Source: Ophioderma brevispina
Lineage: Eukaryota > Echinodermata > Ophiuroidea > Amphilepidida > Ophiodermatidae
Assembly (NCBI GenBank): GCA_023653785.1
Contig: JAMKCH010084984.1
Location: 1 to 64,000 of the forward strand
Direction: 5' to 3'
DNA length: 64,000 bases
Part shown: positions 46,096 to 57,983 of the stretch, one piece after another
Position numbering within the stretch: the first letter of the stretch is position 1
Layout: each line of letters opens with the position of its first letter
Notes under the pieces: model-generated
What the model saw: the letters and a program-made list of their open reading frames with translations, nothing else
The model's database searches: none
What the model was told of the DNA's origin: nothing
Translations under genes and position numbers: made by a program

Positions 46096-46740
46096 TACAT
46101 ACATACATACATAATAAGATTTATAAACGCGCCATTACACAGTTCAAGGCGCAATACCAACTAATGCCCAAAGGCATGAAAGTAAGACAACAGAAGCAAT
46201 TTGAAATGTGTGAATGAACATGACCATTAAGAGAACAGGTAAGTTTTTTAACCTCTGTTTAAAGACAACGAGAGATGGTGCTTTTTTTTTTTTCTTCTTA
46301 CAAAAATTGGGAGAGGTTCCAATTACCAAAGCCCGGGGCCCTGCCACAGAGAAGGCGTTGTCCCCAAGGACTCTGTTGGTTTTTGCCGAAATGTAAACGA
46401 GTACAATCAGAAAAAGAACGGAGATTATGGTGATTGGTCGTCTGATTGTTATACAAATCAATTATCATGTAAAAGATACTCTGGAGCAGACCCTCATATG
46501 CAAGAGTTAAATGAAAAAAAGTAATTTAAAATGGATACCGTTTTTCAACAGGAAGCCAATGAAGCCTGGCCAGGTAGGGAGTATGTGATCACGCCTTTTG
46601 GCGCCAACAGACCAGACGTGCAGCATTATTCTGAATACGCTGAAGTTGTTTCATCTGAAAAGTCTGTGATACAAAAAAGCAGCGAGGTGCCCATAGTCAA
46701 GGGCGTGATGTTGATTAATGCCCGGACGATATGATGACAG
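46096..46740 (-). pseudogene. L2/CR1-like LINE 3' end (RT C-terminus plus 3'UTR)
   Basis: On the minus strand 46564-46547 reads LHWLPV, the conserved motif after the RT thumb in L2/Rex-type LINEs. Further on, about 46370-46310 reads TNRVLGDNAFSVAGPRA, matching the 'YGDRAFSVAAPRLWNSLP' block, and about 46270 reads SLVVFKQRLK. The 3' end reads 'gcgccttgaactgtgtaatggcgcg' and closes in a (TGTA)n tail at 46112-46096. Frames change between blocks and a poly-A-rich interruption (46282-46297) is present. Dead fragment. Confidence 0.75.
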
Positions 46741-47225
46741 GAATACTCATCAAGATACCTCTATGCGAGCAATATTCCGTAGTTTGTAATTTAGAGACGG
46801 CCATGAAAGCCCTCTAAAGCCTAACCTGACCAGTCAGGAGCCAGTGCCATTGCATCCATGATTAACACCGTTTATTTAGTAGGCCTACCCAAATGTTGTG
46901 AACATATGTCAAGATTCAATATAAAAAGCAATTGCTTTTATGATTATGGATTTTTGTCACTGAAATTCTTAAAAACTATCGCAAGTGCAATCCAATAAAA
47001 ATACATAATAAATGTTGCTTAGGGTGCACGGTCCTCCATGCATAGTGGGTTACCCTTGCCGTAACCAACAGACAAAATGGAAAAATTGTACGTATTTCTT
47101 CTTAATTCGATATCACTCACTGAAACACCACACTACCTTCTAAATTTACTGGTTTCTTTTGTACAAAAAAATGTGGGATTCCGACATCAATGTCGCCAAG
47201 AAAGAGCCGAAAATGACAAGGGAAA
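46741..47225. other. no gene recognised
   Basis: Nothing supportable in this short AT-rich stretch. Confidence 0.4.
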
Positions 47226-47588
47226 TTAAAGGCCGGACTCAGAGATTTCATGTGAGGGCGCCCTCAATTTTCAACAAAAATTTGTTTTTTGCAGTACATA
47301 AGTGCTTGTCCATATACTAATCACTGTGTGAAAGGCTAAGCCAAATCGAAGTCCTTCATATAGAAAATCACATCTTTGTTTAAAAATTCCGGATCCGGGA
47401 AATGGTTGTTTATATCACAGTATCCTATGGCACTGTTATGTACACAAAATGTTTACTGCATCAAAACGAAAACTCCGATTCATCTCAAACTTTGGAAGTG
47501 AGCATTCTAGGCGACTATCCTTAGTTCTAGTGAGATTTTTAATTAATATATTAAAAAAATTATTCAGAAATCTCTGAGTCAGACTTAA
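47226..47588. mobile_element. TTAA MITE, family L
   Basis: Left TTAAAGGCCGGACTCAGAGA and right TCTCTGAGTCAGACTTAA are inverse copies; 363 bp with TTAA on both sides. Single copy in this window and non-coding. Confidence 0.85.
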
Positions 47589-47739
47589 CAGGGAAACAGT
47601 AAAATATCATCTCATTTGTTGATACGATGCCGCATTTTTAAACTGAGAGAGTGACACAATGGTATTTGAATCTGTGACTTTAAATAGCACATGTGACTTT
47701 CATATTGATATTCCCAAGACAGGGTAAAACGGTTACAGT

Positions 47740-48330
47740 CGTTATTCCGAAGGGTCTCATTCCGAAGGACCGTGAGCACGAATTCACCACTAGGTGCGTT
47801 ATTCCGAAATCATCACTAGGTGCATTATTCTGAAGGACCGTTAATCCGAAGGACGTTTATCAGAAGTTACAAATAGGTCTAAACCCGTTAACCCTAACCA
47901 ACCCTAAACCCTAACCCCAAAACCTACCCTATTGCTCTAAATCGGGATAACGGTCTTTCGGAATAAAGGTCCTTCAGAATAACGGTCCTTCGGATTAAAG
48001 ATCTTGACTGCTTAATTCGGAATAACGCACCTATGGCTAAGTTTGCAATAACGGTCCTTCGGAATAACACGCAACCATAGGCTATAAATTTCGGAATAAC
48101 GGTCCTTCGGAATAAAAATCCTTCGGAATAAACAAAATGTCTGGTCCTTAGGATTTAAAGATCTTGCTGCTTAATTCGGAATAACGCACCTATGGCTAAG
48201 TTCGGAATAACGGTCCTTCGGAATAAACGCCCCCGATAGTTATAAATTCGGAAGAACGGTCCTTCGGAATAATGCGCCTAGTTCTAAATTCTGAGAACGG
48301 GCATTCGGAATAAAGATCCTTCGGAATAAT
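47740..48330. repeat. TCCTTCGGAATAACG minisatellite in two orientations, telomere-like core
   Basis: From 47740 to about 47875 the unit reads 'gttattccgaaggacc'. From about 47940 to 48330 it reads in the inverse, 'ggtccttcggaataacg', with about 15 copies in total and frequent 'cacctatggctaagttcgg' spacers. Between the two halves, 47888-47930 is rich in CCCTAA/CCCTAAA units resembling the animal telomere repeat. Confidence 0.88.
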
Positions 48331-48339
48331 AAACTGTCC

Positions 48340-49090
48340 CTGGTAAACTATACATTTTATGAAAGCTGAAAGTGTACGAAATCCAATTGAGAAGTAATTG
48401 GTTAAATATAGGGTGCATAAGAAAGAGTATACGATGTGTTATATAGCCTCCATTGTGGTTTTAAAATATTATTGTATTTCCACTTTTATTTGAGAAAATA
48501 TTTCTAACGGGAAAGGTACTTTGTTTATGATGAAAAAGAGAGAGGTGGAATTTCCACCTAGTGATGTTTGTGCAAAACTGATAATGCACCTGTATTTACA
48601 TCAAGGTAGAGATTGGGCACAAGAGATGAGCGGGATTCCCGGAATGCTAAATTTAGGAAAATGAGTCAACTTAGGCATTGAGATCAAAACAGGATGCAAA
48701 ATTTGGGTGTTTCCCATGTTATTTATGTAAGATGTGGTAATGCAGATGAGTAATTTTATGCGAAATCCAATGGCCGGGCAAATTATATTTATGCTGTATT
48801 GATTATTATTAGAGATGGAGAATGCTTGCTGCGTGAGATGTTAAATACTGCTCAATGGAGAGACGTGCCAGCAGTAGTAACCAGGAGCTATACAGTATTA
48901 GGTTATAGCTAGTTGTGAATCTGCAATGAGTGGCAGGGACCTGTACAGTAATAGTGCCAGGATTTATATATTTTAAATTCCACGTGAGCGAAACTGCTAT
49001 AATTATTCTAATGTCGTCTTTGAAGCCAAAAGGGTTTGGCATCAAAATAGGATTCCAAAGTGTGGACAGATAGTTGAAATCGTGGGGTGA
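48340..49090. other. no gene recognised
   Basis: AT-rich, no coding region supported. Confidence 0.4.
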
Positions 49091-49102
49091 TCACTGTCGT
49101 GG

Positions 49103-49315
49103 ATGATTACACTGTGTAATATTAGTGTCGTTGAGGAACTTATTCAACCTTGTCGTCTTGAACGGCCTGGACCAAAAGTTATTATCAGGACTGAGAAGAT
49201 TTCCATGGAATATGCCGTGGATTTTATAGCTTCATTGCATGCTGTAATTGATCTCGCTGTGAGGACATATCATGTGAACTGCAACACTACCTTGGTTGGG
49301 GACATAAATGAACCA
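49103..49315 (+). CDS. possible coding exon of an unknown gene
   Basis: ATG 49103 has an in-frame stop 15 bases upstream (49088) and opens a 71-codon frame (MITLCNISVVEELIQPC ... LVGDINEP) that runs to a good donor, CCA|GTAAGA at 49315/49316. The peptide has balanced composition unlike most chance frames here (RPGPKVIIRTEKISMEYAVDFIASLHAVIDL). I recognise no family, see no partner exon, and it lies within intron 1 of the transporter on the other strand. A chance frame or an old transposon piece is possible. Confidence 0.25.
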
Positions 49316-49668
49316 GTAAGACTAAGATTAAAAATCTGTGTGTATTATCATTGAATATTGTAATTGTGTTTTGACATACCAAATTCTTAACCATTTTGTA
49401 AAAAATTAAAAAATCATTATAACAGTTTAGTATATAAAAATTTAGATCATTTGTGCAAGAGGCTCATTTCGTTGTATTTAAAGGGTATTTTGGACCTGTG
49501 AGATACGAGACATCATAACAGATGTGATAACTTAGAAGGAAAAATGTTTGTTTTGACAAAGGGGATCGAAATACCGCGAAATAATATGTTATATTATTTC
49601 ATAATGAAATGTGATTCATTGAATTTGAAACTATCGCGTATTAAACACTTAATTGTAATGGACATGGT

Positions 49669-50024
49669 TTGTGATCCAGTGGCGTAGCCGGGGGGGGTGG
49701 GGGTGTTTGGGGTTGTTGGGTTTAAGTGGGGGGGGTGGGGGTCGGTTCACTGAAGAATTCAGGTCAAGGTACTTGCAGGCCGGATTGGGCGGCCGGCCAA
49801 AGTATAGGTTTAAAGTTTGATTTTAAGCGTGCGACAAGTAATTTTACACAATCGTGCAAGAGGTAGCCCTCAGAAGACATTTAAAGCATATAAACCCAAA
49901 ATTCAGGGGCCTTAGCCCCCTCAACCCCCACCGTGGCTTCGCCCCTGGACCCCACCCTTTCCTGTCGGTTGAGAAGCGACACTGCCCCCCATATGAAAAT
50001 CCTAGCTACGCCACTGGGCTGATC
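49669..50024. mobile_element. hAT-like MITE with CAGTGGCGTAGC ends
   Basis: The element 49677-50016 begins CAGTGGCGTAGCCGGGG and ends CTAGCTACGCCACTG, a very widespread hAT MITE terminus. The flanking octamers TTGTGATC and GGCTGATC agree at five of eight positions. The left interior (49688-49745) is extremely G-rich and has quadruplex potential. Confidence 0.85.
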
Positions 50025-50025
50025 T

Positions 50026-50950
50026 ATCATCAACAATATCATTACACGATAAATAAACATAAAAACGAAAGTTATATAAACAAATGTACTAATTTAATTT
50101 GTAGGGGTACCGCAGCACCGCAGCCCTCAAATTAATCTTGATTGTCTGAATAAATTACTTCAGTAAAAAATATTTAACATCTTTAAGTATACAGCTTTAA
50201 AAAGAAGAAAGTTTAAGCCTAAAACGCCTAACTGAACACTCTAGTACTTGCCATACATTTATATTGTTTTGCTTGCTGAACATAAAATAGATTTGTTTTT
50301 TGTTACACCTTCAAGAATACGGTGTCCAACATATCGACACGACCTGCGTGAAATATAATAACAACAAAATTAATTGATGTCGTCATACCGCCACCCTTAG
50401 TTTTCCAATTATCATAACTTTGAAGTAAAACCACTGCGTCAAGCAAAAATTATAGATGATACTTGGACCCATTTATTTCACCTGCCCATGGTCAAATAAA
50501 CTTTATTTTGTCCTATTTGCTGATAATACTAATACTTTATTTTCACACCAAGACCCAAAATTTTCTTGAAACTTTGATCAAAGTTATTAAACTCCCAGCA
50601 TAAGTTTGAGTTTTATTTTCTTTGTGAATGAGGCTGTAGCTCAATCAAAATCGGGCGGTGAAAACAATTCAAAAGCTTTTAACGTCATGGACAATAACAA
50701 TGGCTTTGCAGTCCCAGAGAATCTGAAGTCAGTTGTCCTATTCATAACGGGCGGATTTACTTATCAATAGCACCATTATTTGCTGGAGACAATGGAACGT
50801 GGTGTATATCCCTTGGTCACTGATATTCAGGGGGAAAAAAGGAGATGACATTTAATTCGTTTTCAAGAAAATGTGCACGTACTAGAAGTTAGAACATGCG
50901 TAGAACTGATTTTGATAATTTTAGACAATTTATTTTAGCAAAATTATGTT
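50026..50950. other. no gene recognised
   Basis: AT-rich; nothing supportable. Confidence 0.4.
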
Positions 50951-50959
50951 CTTGTTAGG

Positions 50960-51250
50960 GGTGCGTCACCTTTGTAAACGCTATGAGATCTGCCCGCTAG
51001 CCTATAAGGCACTTTACAATTCCCCTGTCTTACCGTATCTTTCGTACGGTTGCTTTAATTTGGGCAGATATGAATAATTCCTATTTCGATTCAATGTTTC
51101 TACTTCAAAAGGATTATTAGGACATGAACAAATTCTCTTTGGCTCGCTCACGCAGATCCACTTTTTATTGCCATTAAAACCTTGAAATTTTACGATGTCT
51201 ATAAACTACAACTTGCATCATTTATGTGTCAGTTTAATCATTATCTTTTA
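50960..51250 (+). pseudogene. LINE reverse transcriptase thumb fragment
   Basis: Reads LAYKALYNSPVLPYLSYGCFNLG, then after frame changes LLQKRIIR, ADPLFIAIKTLKFYDVYKLQLASFM. This matches the order 'LYxALIxPYLxYGxxxWG ... LQKRAIRxI ... HTxPLFxxLxILxxxDLxxLQ' of L2/CR1-like LINEs. No catalytic motif is left. Confidence 0.65.
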
Positions 51251-51259
51251 CCAGGTGAC

Positions 51260-51699
51260 GGTTATTTTTACTATTTTATCTGTCTCTACTTTGATAAAAA
51301 GTTCATACCTTTATCTCGGTTTTAGCATCCTTATTTGAACTATTTCCTTTAAGTTTAATTTTAACAAGATGTCTTGTCTATGCCCTTTGTTCTACAATCT
51401 TGGTCGTAATTAGTTGATACACCTGTGATCATTTTTTAGTTTGCATAAATTAGGCAATTGTTAAGAGTATGAAATTTACCTTTTTGTATGAATTGAAGGG
51501 TTGGCTATCGTTAAAACCTCCGCTTATACCGATCAATGTGAGTTATGTTCGGTGCATAACGCGCTTTCAGTTATACTTTGTTCCCGGGGAGAGGGTGCCA
51601 TTTACCATACGTAAGAAAAGTGTGTCAAAATTACGTCCAAGATTGTAGTATGATTTTTATTTATAGTAGGAAGAAACTTTTGAGGGTCATCTCAAATCA
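51260..51699. other. no gene recognised
   Basis: Between two LINE fragments; probably old retrotransposon sequence but no motif is certain. Confidence 0.35.
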
Positions 51700-51711
51700 A
51701 CTTTTGAGATT

Positions 51712-51860
51712 TTATGTTTAGATTGAGCGGTGTTAAAGGTTTAGGAAATAGAATGGTCCCATGATTGATCCCTCTGGGACACCGAACCTGACACCAAATG
51801 CGTCATACTTCCTCCTTACAAAATAATCCTTAATCCAAACATTAGCAGTGTTTCTAATAC
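51712..51860 (-). pseudogene. LINE reverse transcriptase fragment (motif B)
   Basis: The minus strand reads NTANVWIKDYFVRRKYDAF then GVRFGVPEGSIMGPFYFLNL, matching 'YLxxRxQxVxxxxxxxGVPQGSILGPLLFLIY'. The frame is open over this stretch but stops at once afterwards; the opposite orientation to 50960-51250 shows that the two are separate pieces. Confidence 0.6.
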
Positions 51861-51869
51861 CGTATTTAT

Positions 51870-52640
51870 TTAGTTATTATTACAATTGCATGGGGTCTAG
51901 GTATTGAAAAATATGAAGTAACTGAAGAAGATACAAATAATACAGTCAAGGGCAGGGGTGTGGAAGTTTATCATAAAGTTGTTTATTGAAATGTAGTGGA
52001 ATGGTTTGTTGTATAAAAAGCCGAATTGTTCAATTAGTTAAATTTTCTATTATTTAAGTGAGCAAGTTTCCTTTATTCTAGAATTATTCATTCATGTCAA
52101 TGCATAGTTACCGTAATTGCCTTGATAAAACTACAGGCCAGATAAAGACCAATTGAATACAAATCAAGTTTACTTTGCGGACATGATTAATAATGAGATT
52201 GACAACTTATTAAACTGTTGACTAGTGACACGTGGGTGTGCGTGTGTGTGTGGGTCTGTGTGTGGCGTGTGGTTTATTGGGTCCCGTTTTTTGTCTGAAA
52301 AATCTTATCCTGCTTGATGGACCATCTTCTTCAGTCTGCAAATCTAAGTGCTTGTAAAGACCTAGGATCAATGGTTTACAAGATTTACTGCAATTTTTGG
52401 CGCTGTCAGTGATATTTTGAAAGCTCTTTCTCACAAACGACAAGCACTGTATATTCATTGTGTGGAAGTAGCTGAATTTTGCACTAGTGACAGTGGTTGT
52501 GTATGAAGGGGAGGGCAGAGAGATCATCGCCAGCTCGGAAACAACTAAATAAAAAAGCTCTGATATCATCCAGATGTATGAGGTATGATCTTTCTTTATT
52601 TTACTTGTCCTGTTAGTATCAGGGATCAGAAGAGGCTCCT
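51870..52640. other. no gene recognised
   Basis: Contains a TG-rich tract (52228-52270) next to 'tcttcttcagtctgcaaatctaagtgcttgtaaagacc'. No domain recognised. Confidence 0.35.
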
Positions 52641-52644
52641 ACCA

Positions 52645-55600
52645 TCACCAGTTCTCATATTTCATTTTGGGATCGAGTGAACTCTTTTTAGTATTACGTA
52701 CCAAGACCATTGATTTTGGTGGTGAAACGATCAACATTATGATGGGTAGAAGGAAATCGATTGCCCACCTTGGCTTAGTTGTTGTACGCTTTTTTATTGA
52801 ATTGGATATTGGAAAACAATTCAACATCTCAATGTCAAAGCAAAATTATTCAAGATATGCAAATGTCTCTGACTCTACGTATTTCACGCATAGGGCTAGA
52901 GTTGTTAAGAATAGATCGCATTCTAGCCGACACACTTTCCTTGGGTGTCCTGTCGGTTATTATAAGAACTCATGTGCATCTGTTAATACCTAAAAGTCTC
53001 TAATGTGCAAATGACATCGAAGGGAACCCCGGTCCGGTTACAAACCCCTGTACTGTGCCTGAAACCATCAGTAAGAATCAAACTAATTCTGAAATGCATT
53101 TTTAATGTTCCAAATCAAAACGCACCTCATAATGCGAAGGGTTACAGGGATAATTTTGAAAGTAAGTACCCTCTCAATGGAGGTGTTTAGCTGCATATTT
53201 ACCACGGTTCTTGAATTGACTCTTGACGAGTTTCATCTGTATACAGCACTGGCAATAGTACTTTTCATAGACGGTCGGATTTTTTACACATCGTTTCTTT
53301 TAACGCGCAAAGTTATTGCAAAATCAAACTCAAGAATTTAATGCTTTTTTTGCGCAGGAAAATTTTGATTATAGCTTGTATTCAAGAAACTTGGCTCGAT
53401 TCATCAATTCATGATGCGGAAATAATTGGTTCTCCTTTAATCGTTTACGCAAAGATCGTACTAGAAAGGGGAGGTATTTTTGATTGAATAAATCAAACTT
53501 ATTTCCTCTTTTTCGGACAGGACTGAGCGTTGACGGCTTGATCTAACTAGGTTCAATGTAAACTCATTCAAGGTAACATCTTGGTTGGATGCTGTTATTG
53601 GTTCTAAATCGGGGTCAACCTTTATAATGGATGGAAGAATCCCATTCCAAAGTCTGCCTCTATTAGCCACAAATTCAAAAGTTCTCCTTCTTACTGGCAT
53701 TTCAACATGTAAAGAGCTTACCAAAGCACTCTTTAAAAAACCTAGGAAGAAGTTAACATGATATTCTCAATTTTCATCAAGCGGTTGATTTTATTACAAG
53801 ATAATCATTATTTGATAAATAATTCAAGGATCTAAAATTGCTAAGTGTATATAAAACACCTGAAATCATCCGATCATGCATCCATTACCAGCTCTTGGAA
53901 AGGGAGATCATGTTATTGTATCACTTAAACTTAGATTTAGTAGTCCACGCTTCTGATAGCCGCCCGGTTGTCTTATATCACGCCTCAATGTTGACACGAT
54001 TTATTCAGGCTCTTATGATACCCCTGGGATCCTTATGCTTCATGACTCCACTGATGTTAATTTCTTGGAACAGTTTCAAAGATCTTTTCTGGCAATTTTG
54101 AGGACCTATCGATAGCAAAACTAAAAAGAAGCGACGACCTCCGTGGATTGCAAATGAAATTATTAGGTTGGTCAGAAAAAAACGAGATTATCAGGGCTGC
54201 CAATCAACTAACTCTGATACGAAATGGACTAAGTATAAAGACTTTAGAAAAGTTAAGTATGAGGTTAACAAATCATACGCCAGATATGTTAAAACCTTAG
54301 CTGACGAGTTGCGTAAAAATCTAAAAATGTTTTGGTCCTTTGTGAAGTCACGGAAAGGCTGCTCCACCAGTATCTTCTTTTAACAATAATGGTGTCACCA
54401 TCACGACCCTAATGACATGGACCCAAAATGTTTGCTTCAAAAGTTTCAAAACCAACTTCACTGTTGATCAGTCTGTTTTTGATTCCAATATTTTCCTAGA
54501 TTTGATGAACATCGTACCCTGGTGTTTTTTGCCTTTTTTAATGCTTGAGCACAAAATGAGGATGACGTTCCCGATATTTAACACGCTTGATATCTCTAAG
54601 TCACCGGGTCCAGATGCTCAGTGCCAGGATGCTCAAGTTAGCCTCACCAGCTATTGGGAACACAATGCTTGTATCTTCAACTTCCGTGAAGACGGGCGTC
54701 TTTCCTGACGCCTGGAAACAGGTCAACGTCGTTCCCATCTACCAAAAAGGTGTTTAAGATAACTTTGGGAACTACAGGCCGGTTTCTTTGTGTTCAACCA
54801 TTAGCATAGTTTTAGAGAGGATTGTCTCTAGACGTTTGCAATTCCATATGAGGATGCATGACTTGGTTGCTGATGGCCAGCATGGGTTCTGTCCTGGCAG
54901 GTCTTGTGTCACTCAGTTGGCTACCATGTTTCATCATTGGACTTCCTCTCCTCCCAGAATTGATGCTGTGTTCCTGGACTGGTCTAAAGCGTTCGATAAG
55001 GTCAGCCGCAGTATTCTTCTGGATAAGCTCCATGGCTATGGTATATGTGGACAGATGCTTAATTTTGGTTCACTTCTTACCTATATGGGAGAATGCAAAG
55101 AGTCCAATATGGTGGTCAATATTCTGATTGGTTCTTTTGTCAAATCAGTTTCCCACAGGGGTCTATATTAGGCCCCATGCTTTTTAACATTCATGTTCTC
55201 GATCTTCCTCATCATGTTTCTTCATCGCTCCGCAGTACGCTGACGATACTGTTCTTTATAGACCTATTTTATCTTCGGGATGAGGAGCGACCAAATTGCA
55301 GGAAGATCTTGATGCTATTAATGGGAGTGGAGCTCACACAACAAACTTCCCTTGAACGACCTAAATGTGTTGTTGTGCATGTTACCAGATCGCGCAACCA
55401 CGTTTCAATCACTTACTATATGAATGAAACTCCTCTGGACACCGTCCCACCACCCATAAACACCTTGGGGTGACTATTTCATCTAATCTAGACTGGGGTC
55501 CCCATATTGATGAGTTACTAGTAACCATCGCTTGCTTGGTTTATTCGTAGACTAGCTTAGGGTCTAATGATCCGAATACCTTGAAAAAGCTTTATTTCGC

Positions 55601-56286
55601 CTTGATCAGACCTATTCTAGAGTATTGTGCCCCTGTCTGGGCACCTTACAAGAGTATTCATAAACAAAAATTGGAAGGGGTTCAAAAAAGATTCACCCGT
55701 TATTGTTTTCCTGGTCCTTGGTATTCTAGGCTTCCTTACATAAACAGGCTGCAGACTCTTGATATGCCATCAGTTACTTGTCGTTTTGAATATTTGCGGA
55801 TCATATTTGTAGCTGGTTGTCTCTAGAGCAAGTATGACATTAATTGGAGTAATTTTATCAAACTTAATACAGCTCTTCGAGACAAGCCACCAACACCGAT
55901 TTCCGTCATTTATTTAGAAGTCGTACTAACGCCTTCCATCACTCGCTGTTTGTGGCCTTCCCAAGATTATGGTCCACGATACCTAGTGACATCTGCAGGG
56001 AAATTGTTTTTAGTATGTCTGCCTTTGCTCGTAATTTACGTAATTTTGTTTATGCGTCCTTGTAGTGTCCCTTTTTTGTGTCATCCCAGTTTTCGGAGAC
56101 CCACTGAAAGTGATTTGGTTCACTTAATTGGGAATCCGCCAGGGGCTGGGATGGGTTTTTTGTATTTTTTTCCATTGTCATGAATTTTATATGTACCTTG
56201 TTATTGATAAGTTTATCACATGTTTTTAATCTATTTTATTGTATTCATTGCATGTACCTGGGATTTCAATAAATCAAACAATCAAA
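52645..56286 (+). mobile_element. nearly complete CR1-like LINE with 2A-like motif
   Basis: A DIEGNPGP motif lies at 53013-53036, preceded in the same frame by a hydrophobic stretch (LGVLSVIIRTHVHLLIPKSL) broken by one stop. The endonuclease begins near 53365 (IIACIQETWLDSSIHDAEIIG) and its end reads LGKGDHVIVSLKL (about 53893). The linker follows (RRPPWIANEIIRLVRKKRDY, 54130-54185; MFWSFVKSRKGC, 54329-54364). The RT has NYRPVSLCS, motif A LDWSKAFDKV (54974 on), FPQGSILGPMLF (55150 on), catalytic Y-A-D-D at 55236-55247, and a thumb LIRPILEYCAPVWAPY (55599 on). The 3' end is AATAAATCAAACAATCAAATC near 56266. Several frameshifts and stops inactivate it. Confidence 0.85.
53470..53740 (-). pseudogene. 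antisense LINE 3' end inserted in the endonuclease region
   Basis: The minus strand reads MPVRRRTFEFVANRGRLWNGILPS ... TLNEFTLNLV, resembling the CR1 block 'RxxFFxxRVVNxWNSLPxxVVxxxSLNxFKxxLD'. It ends in 'gtttgatttattcaatcaaaa', similar to the AATAAATCAAACAATC tail of the host element. It lies where the host's endonuclease should continue, so it is probably a 5'-truncated relative inserted in reverse. Confidence 0.5.
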
Positions 56287-56289
56287 TCA

Positions 56290-56929
56290 GACTAAGGAAA
56301 CTAGAAGTTTCCTTAGGACGGCCCTGCACTGAACACCCTCCAAATTGAGATGTACTTTTTTTCAATATGAAAAGTGTTGTATTGTATGTATGTTTTGTAC
56401 ATTTTCGTGAGTATTTGTTGCAAATTTTAGTGGCTGTGGGTTTCCCTATTGTTGATTAGTTACAAGATGTTCGTTAATTATGTGTATATTAGCGATTAAA
56501 GCCCAATAAGGCCAAAAAGTTTGCCTCAGCTTCCTCGCGCATAGCTTTTAAAATTAGATTTAGCTCATATCTCTCTGCGGCGGCGGGCGATTTTTACACT
56601 TTTTTTTTTACATTTTAAAGATTTTTTTATTTTGGCGATACTGAGTACTTTTTCCTGACACGAATTGTGTCTCAAAATTTGCGGACAAATTTATATAAAA
56701 AAGAAAAAGTGGAACTATATGAACTCTATAGAGTTTATTTCTGATGGTTGAAAGTTTGTTTATTGCCTGAAAACGAAGAGAAGTAATTAGAGTGGCACAT
56801 TATTGTTAGTTTTAAAAATACATACACACGACCGCCAAAACTAAAAACAAAAAAAAAAAAAAAAAAAAAAAAAAAAACAACCTTTTTTCGCGACGGTAAA
56901 CCACACCAGGAAAAGACTACCTTATGATT
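56290..56929. other. no gene recognised; A28 run
   Basis: AT-rich. A run of about 28 A lies at 56849-56877. It could be the tail of a retroposed sequence, but nothing upstream is recognised. Confidence 0.4.
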
Positions 56930-57983
56930 GGACTCTCAAATCGGGGTATCGTCGCGCCGGTTATATGACTTTACCTGACGTTGACAACAATACATACAAT
57001 GTTATTACGCTCTACTAAACTCTACATTTAGAATACCCATTCGTTTCATGTGATTACGTTGTCTTGTGTAAGCGATGGTTGTCAGTTTGATTTACGAAAC
57101 AAGTTAGAATTGGCAAAATTTTCGGAACTGCCCCCCTCTAAAATGTGAAAACCTGAAAGGCTGGCAGAGATCTAAGGGATCCCTCAGTCAAATCATTCTG
57201 TGTAATGACCCCATGTCGAGGATCGGGTCGGGATGCAGGAATGGTTGTATTTTTGACTGTTCTGCTATGGCGAATGGTCTGTTTTTGTCGCTTGAATTGT
57301 AGTTTGCTTTCAATGGCACTAACAGTTAGATCATCGGAAGTGACTTTGCCCCAGGCCCATCCATGGTGAACTGACCGTAGACACGTCACACCAAAAGTTA
57401 AAACTTTTGAAATATGTTGAAATATTGGCCTTTCTTTGGACTTTCAAATCGGGGTATAGGTCGTTCCGGTTATATGACTTTACCTGACGTTGACAACAAT
57501 ACAATACAAATGTTATTACGCTCTACTAAACTCTACATTTAGAATACTCATTCGTTCCATGTGATTACGTTTTTTGTGTAAGCGATGGTTGTTTTGATTT
57601 ACGAAACAAGTTAGAATTGGCAAAATTTTCGTCCCATTTTCGGAACTGACCCTCTAAAATGTGAAAACTGCATTAAAGTGACAACACATGAGCATTATAG
57701 CGATCCCTTAGTCAAGTATTCTGTGTAATGACCCCAAGAAGAGGATCTGGTCAGGATAGGGTTGTATTTTTAGACCCTATCCCGGAATAGGGTTGTATTT
57801 TTGACTGTTCTGAAATGGTGAACGGTCTGTTTTTGTCGCCTGAATTGTAGTTTGCTTTCAATGGAACTAACAGTTAGATCATCGAAAGTGACGTTGCCCC
57901 AGACCCATCCACGGTGAACTGACCGTAGCACGTCACACAGAAAGTTAAAACTTTTGAATATGTTGAAATATCGGGCCTTCTTT
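56930..57983. repeat. tandem duplication, unit about 510-545 bp
   Basis: Unit 1 (56930-57438) and unit 2 (57439-57983) are similar almost throughout: 'ttatatgactttacctgacgttgacaac', 'gttattacgctctactaaactctacatttagaat', 'acgaaacaagttagaattggcaaaattttcg' and 'gaactgaccgtag'. Unit 2 has a small internal repeat ('agggttgtattttt', twice). It lies 70 bases past the exon 1 donor, in intron 1. No protein is encoded. Confidence 0.93.

Noticed and set aside
46531..46734. 67-codon plus-strand protein with balanced composition
   Set aside because: Its antisense strand carries the LHWLPV motif of an L2-like LINE, so the frame is a shadow of retrotransposon sequence.
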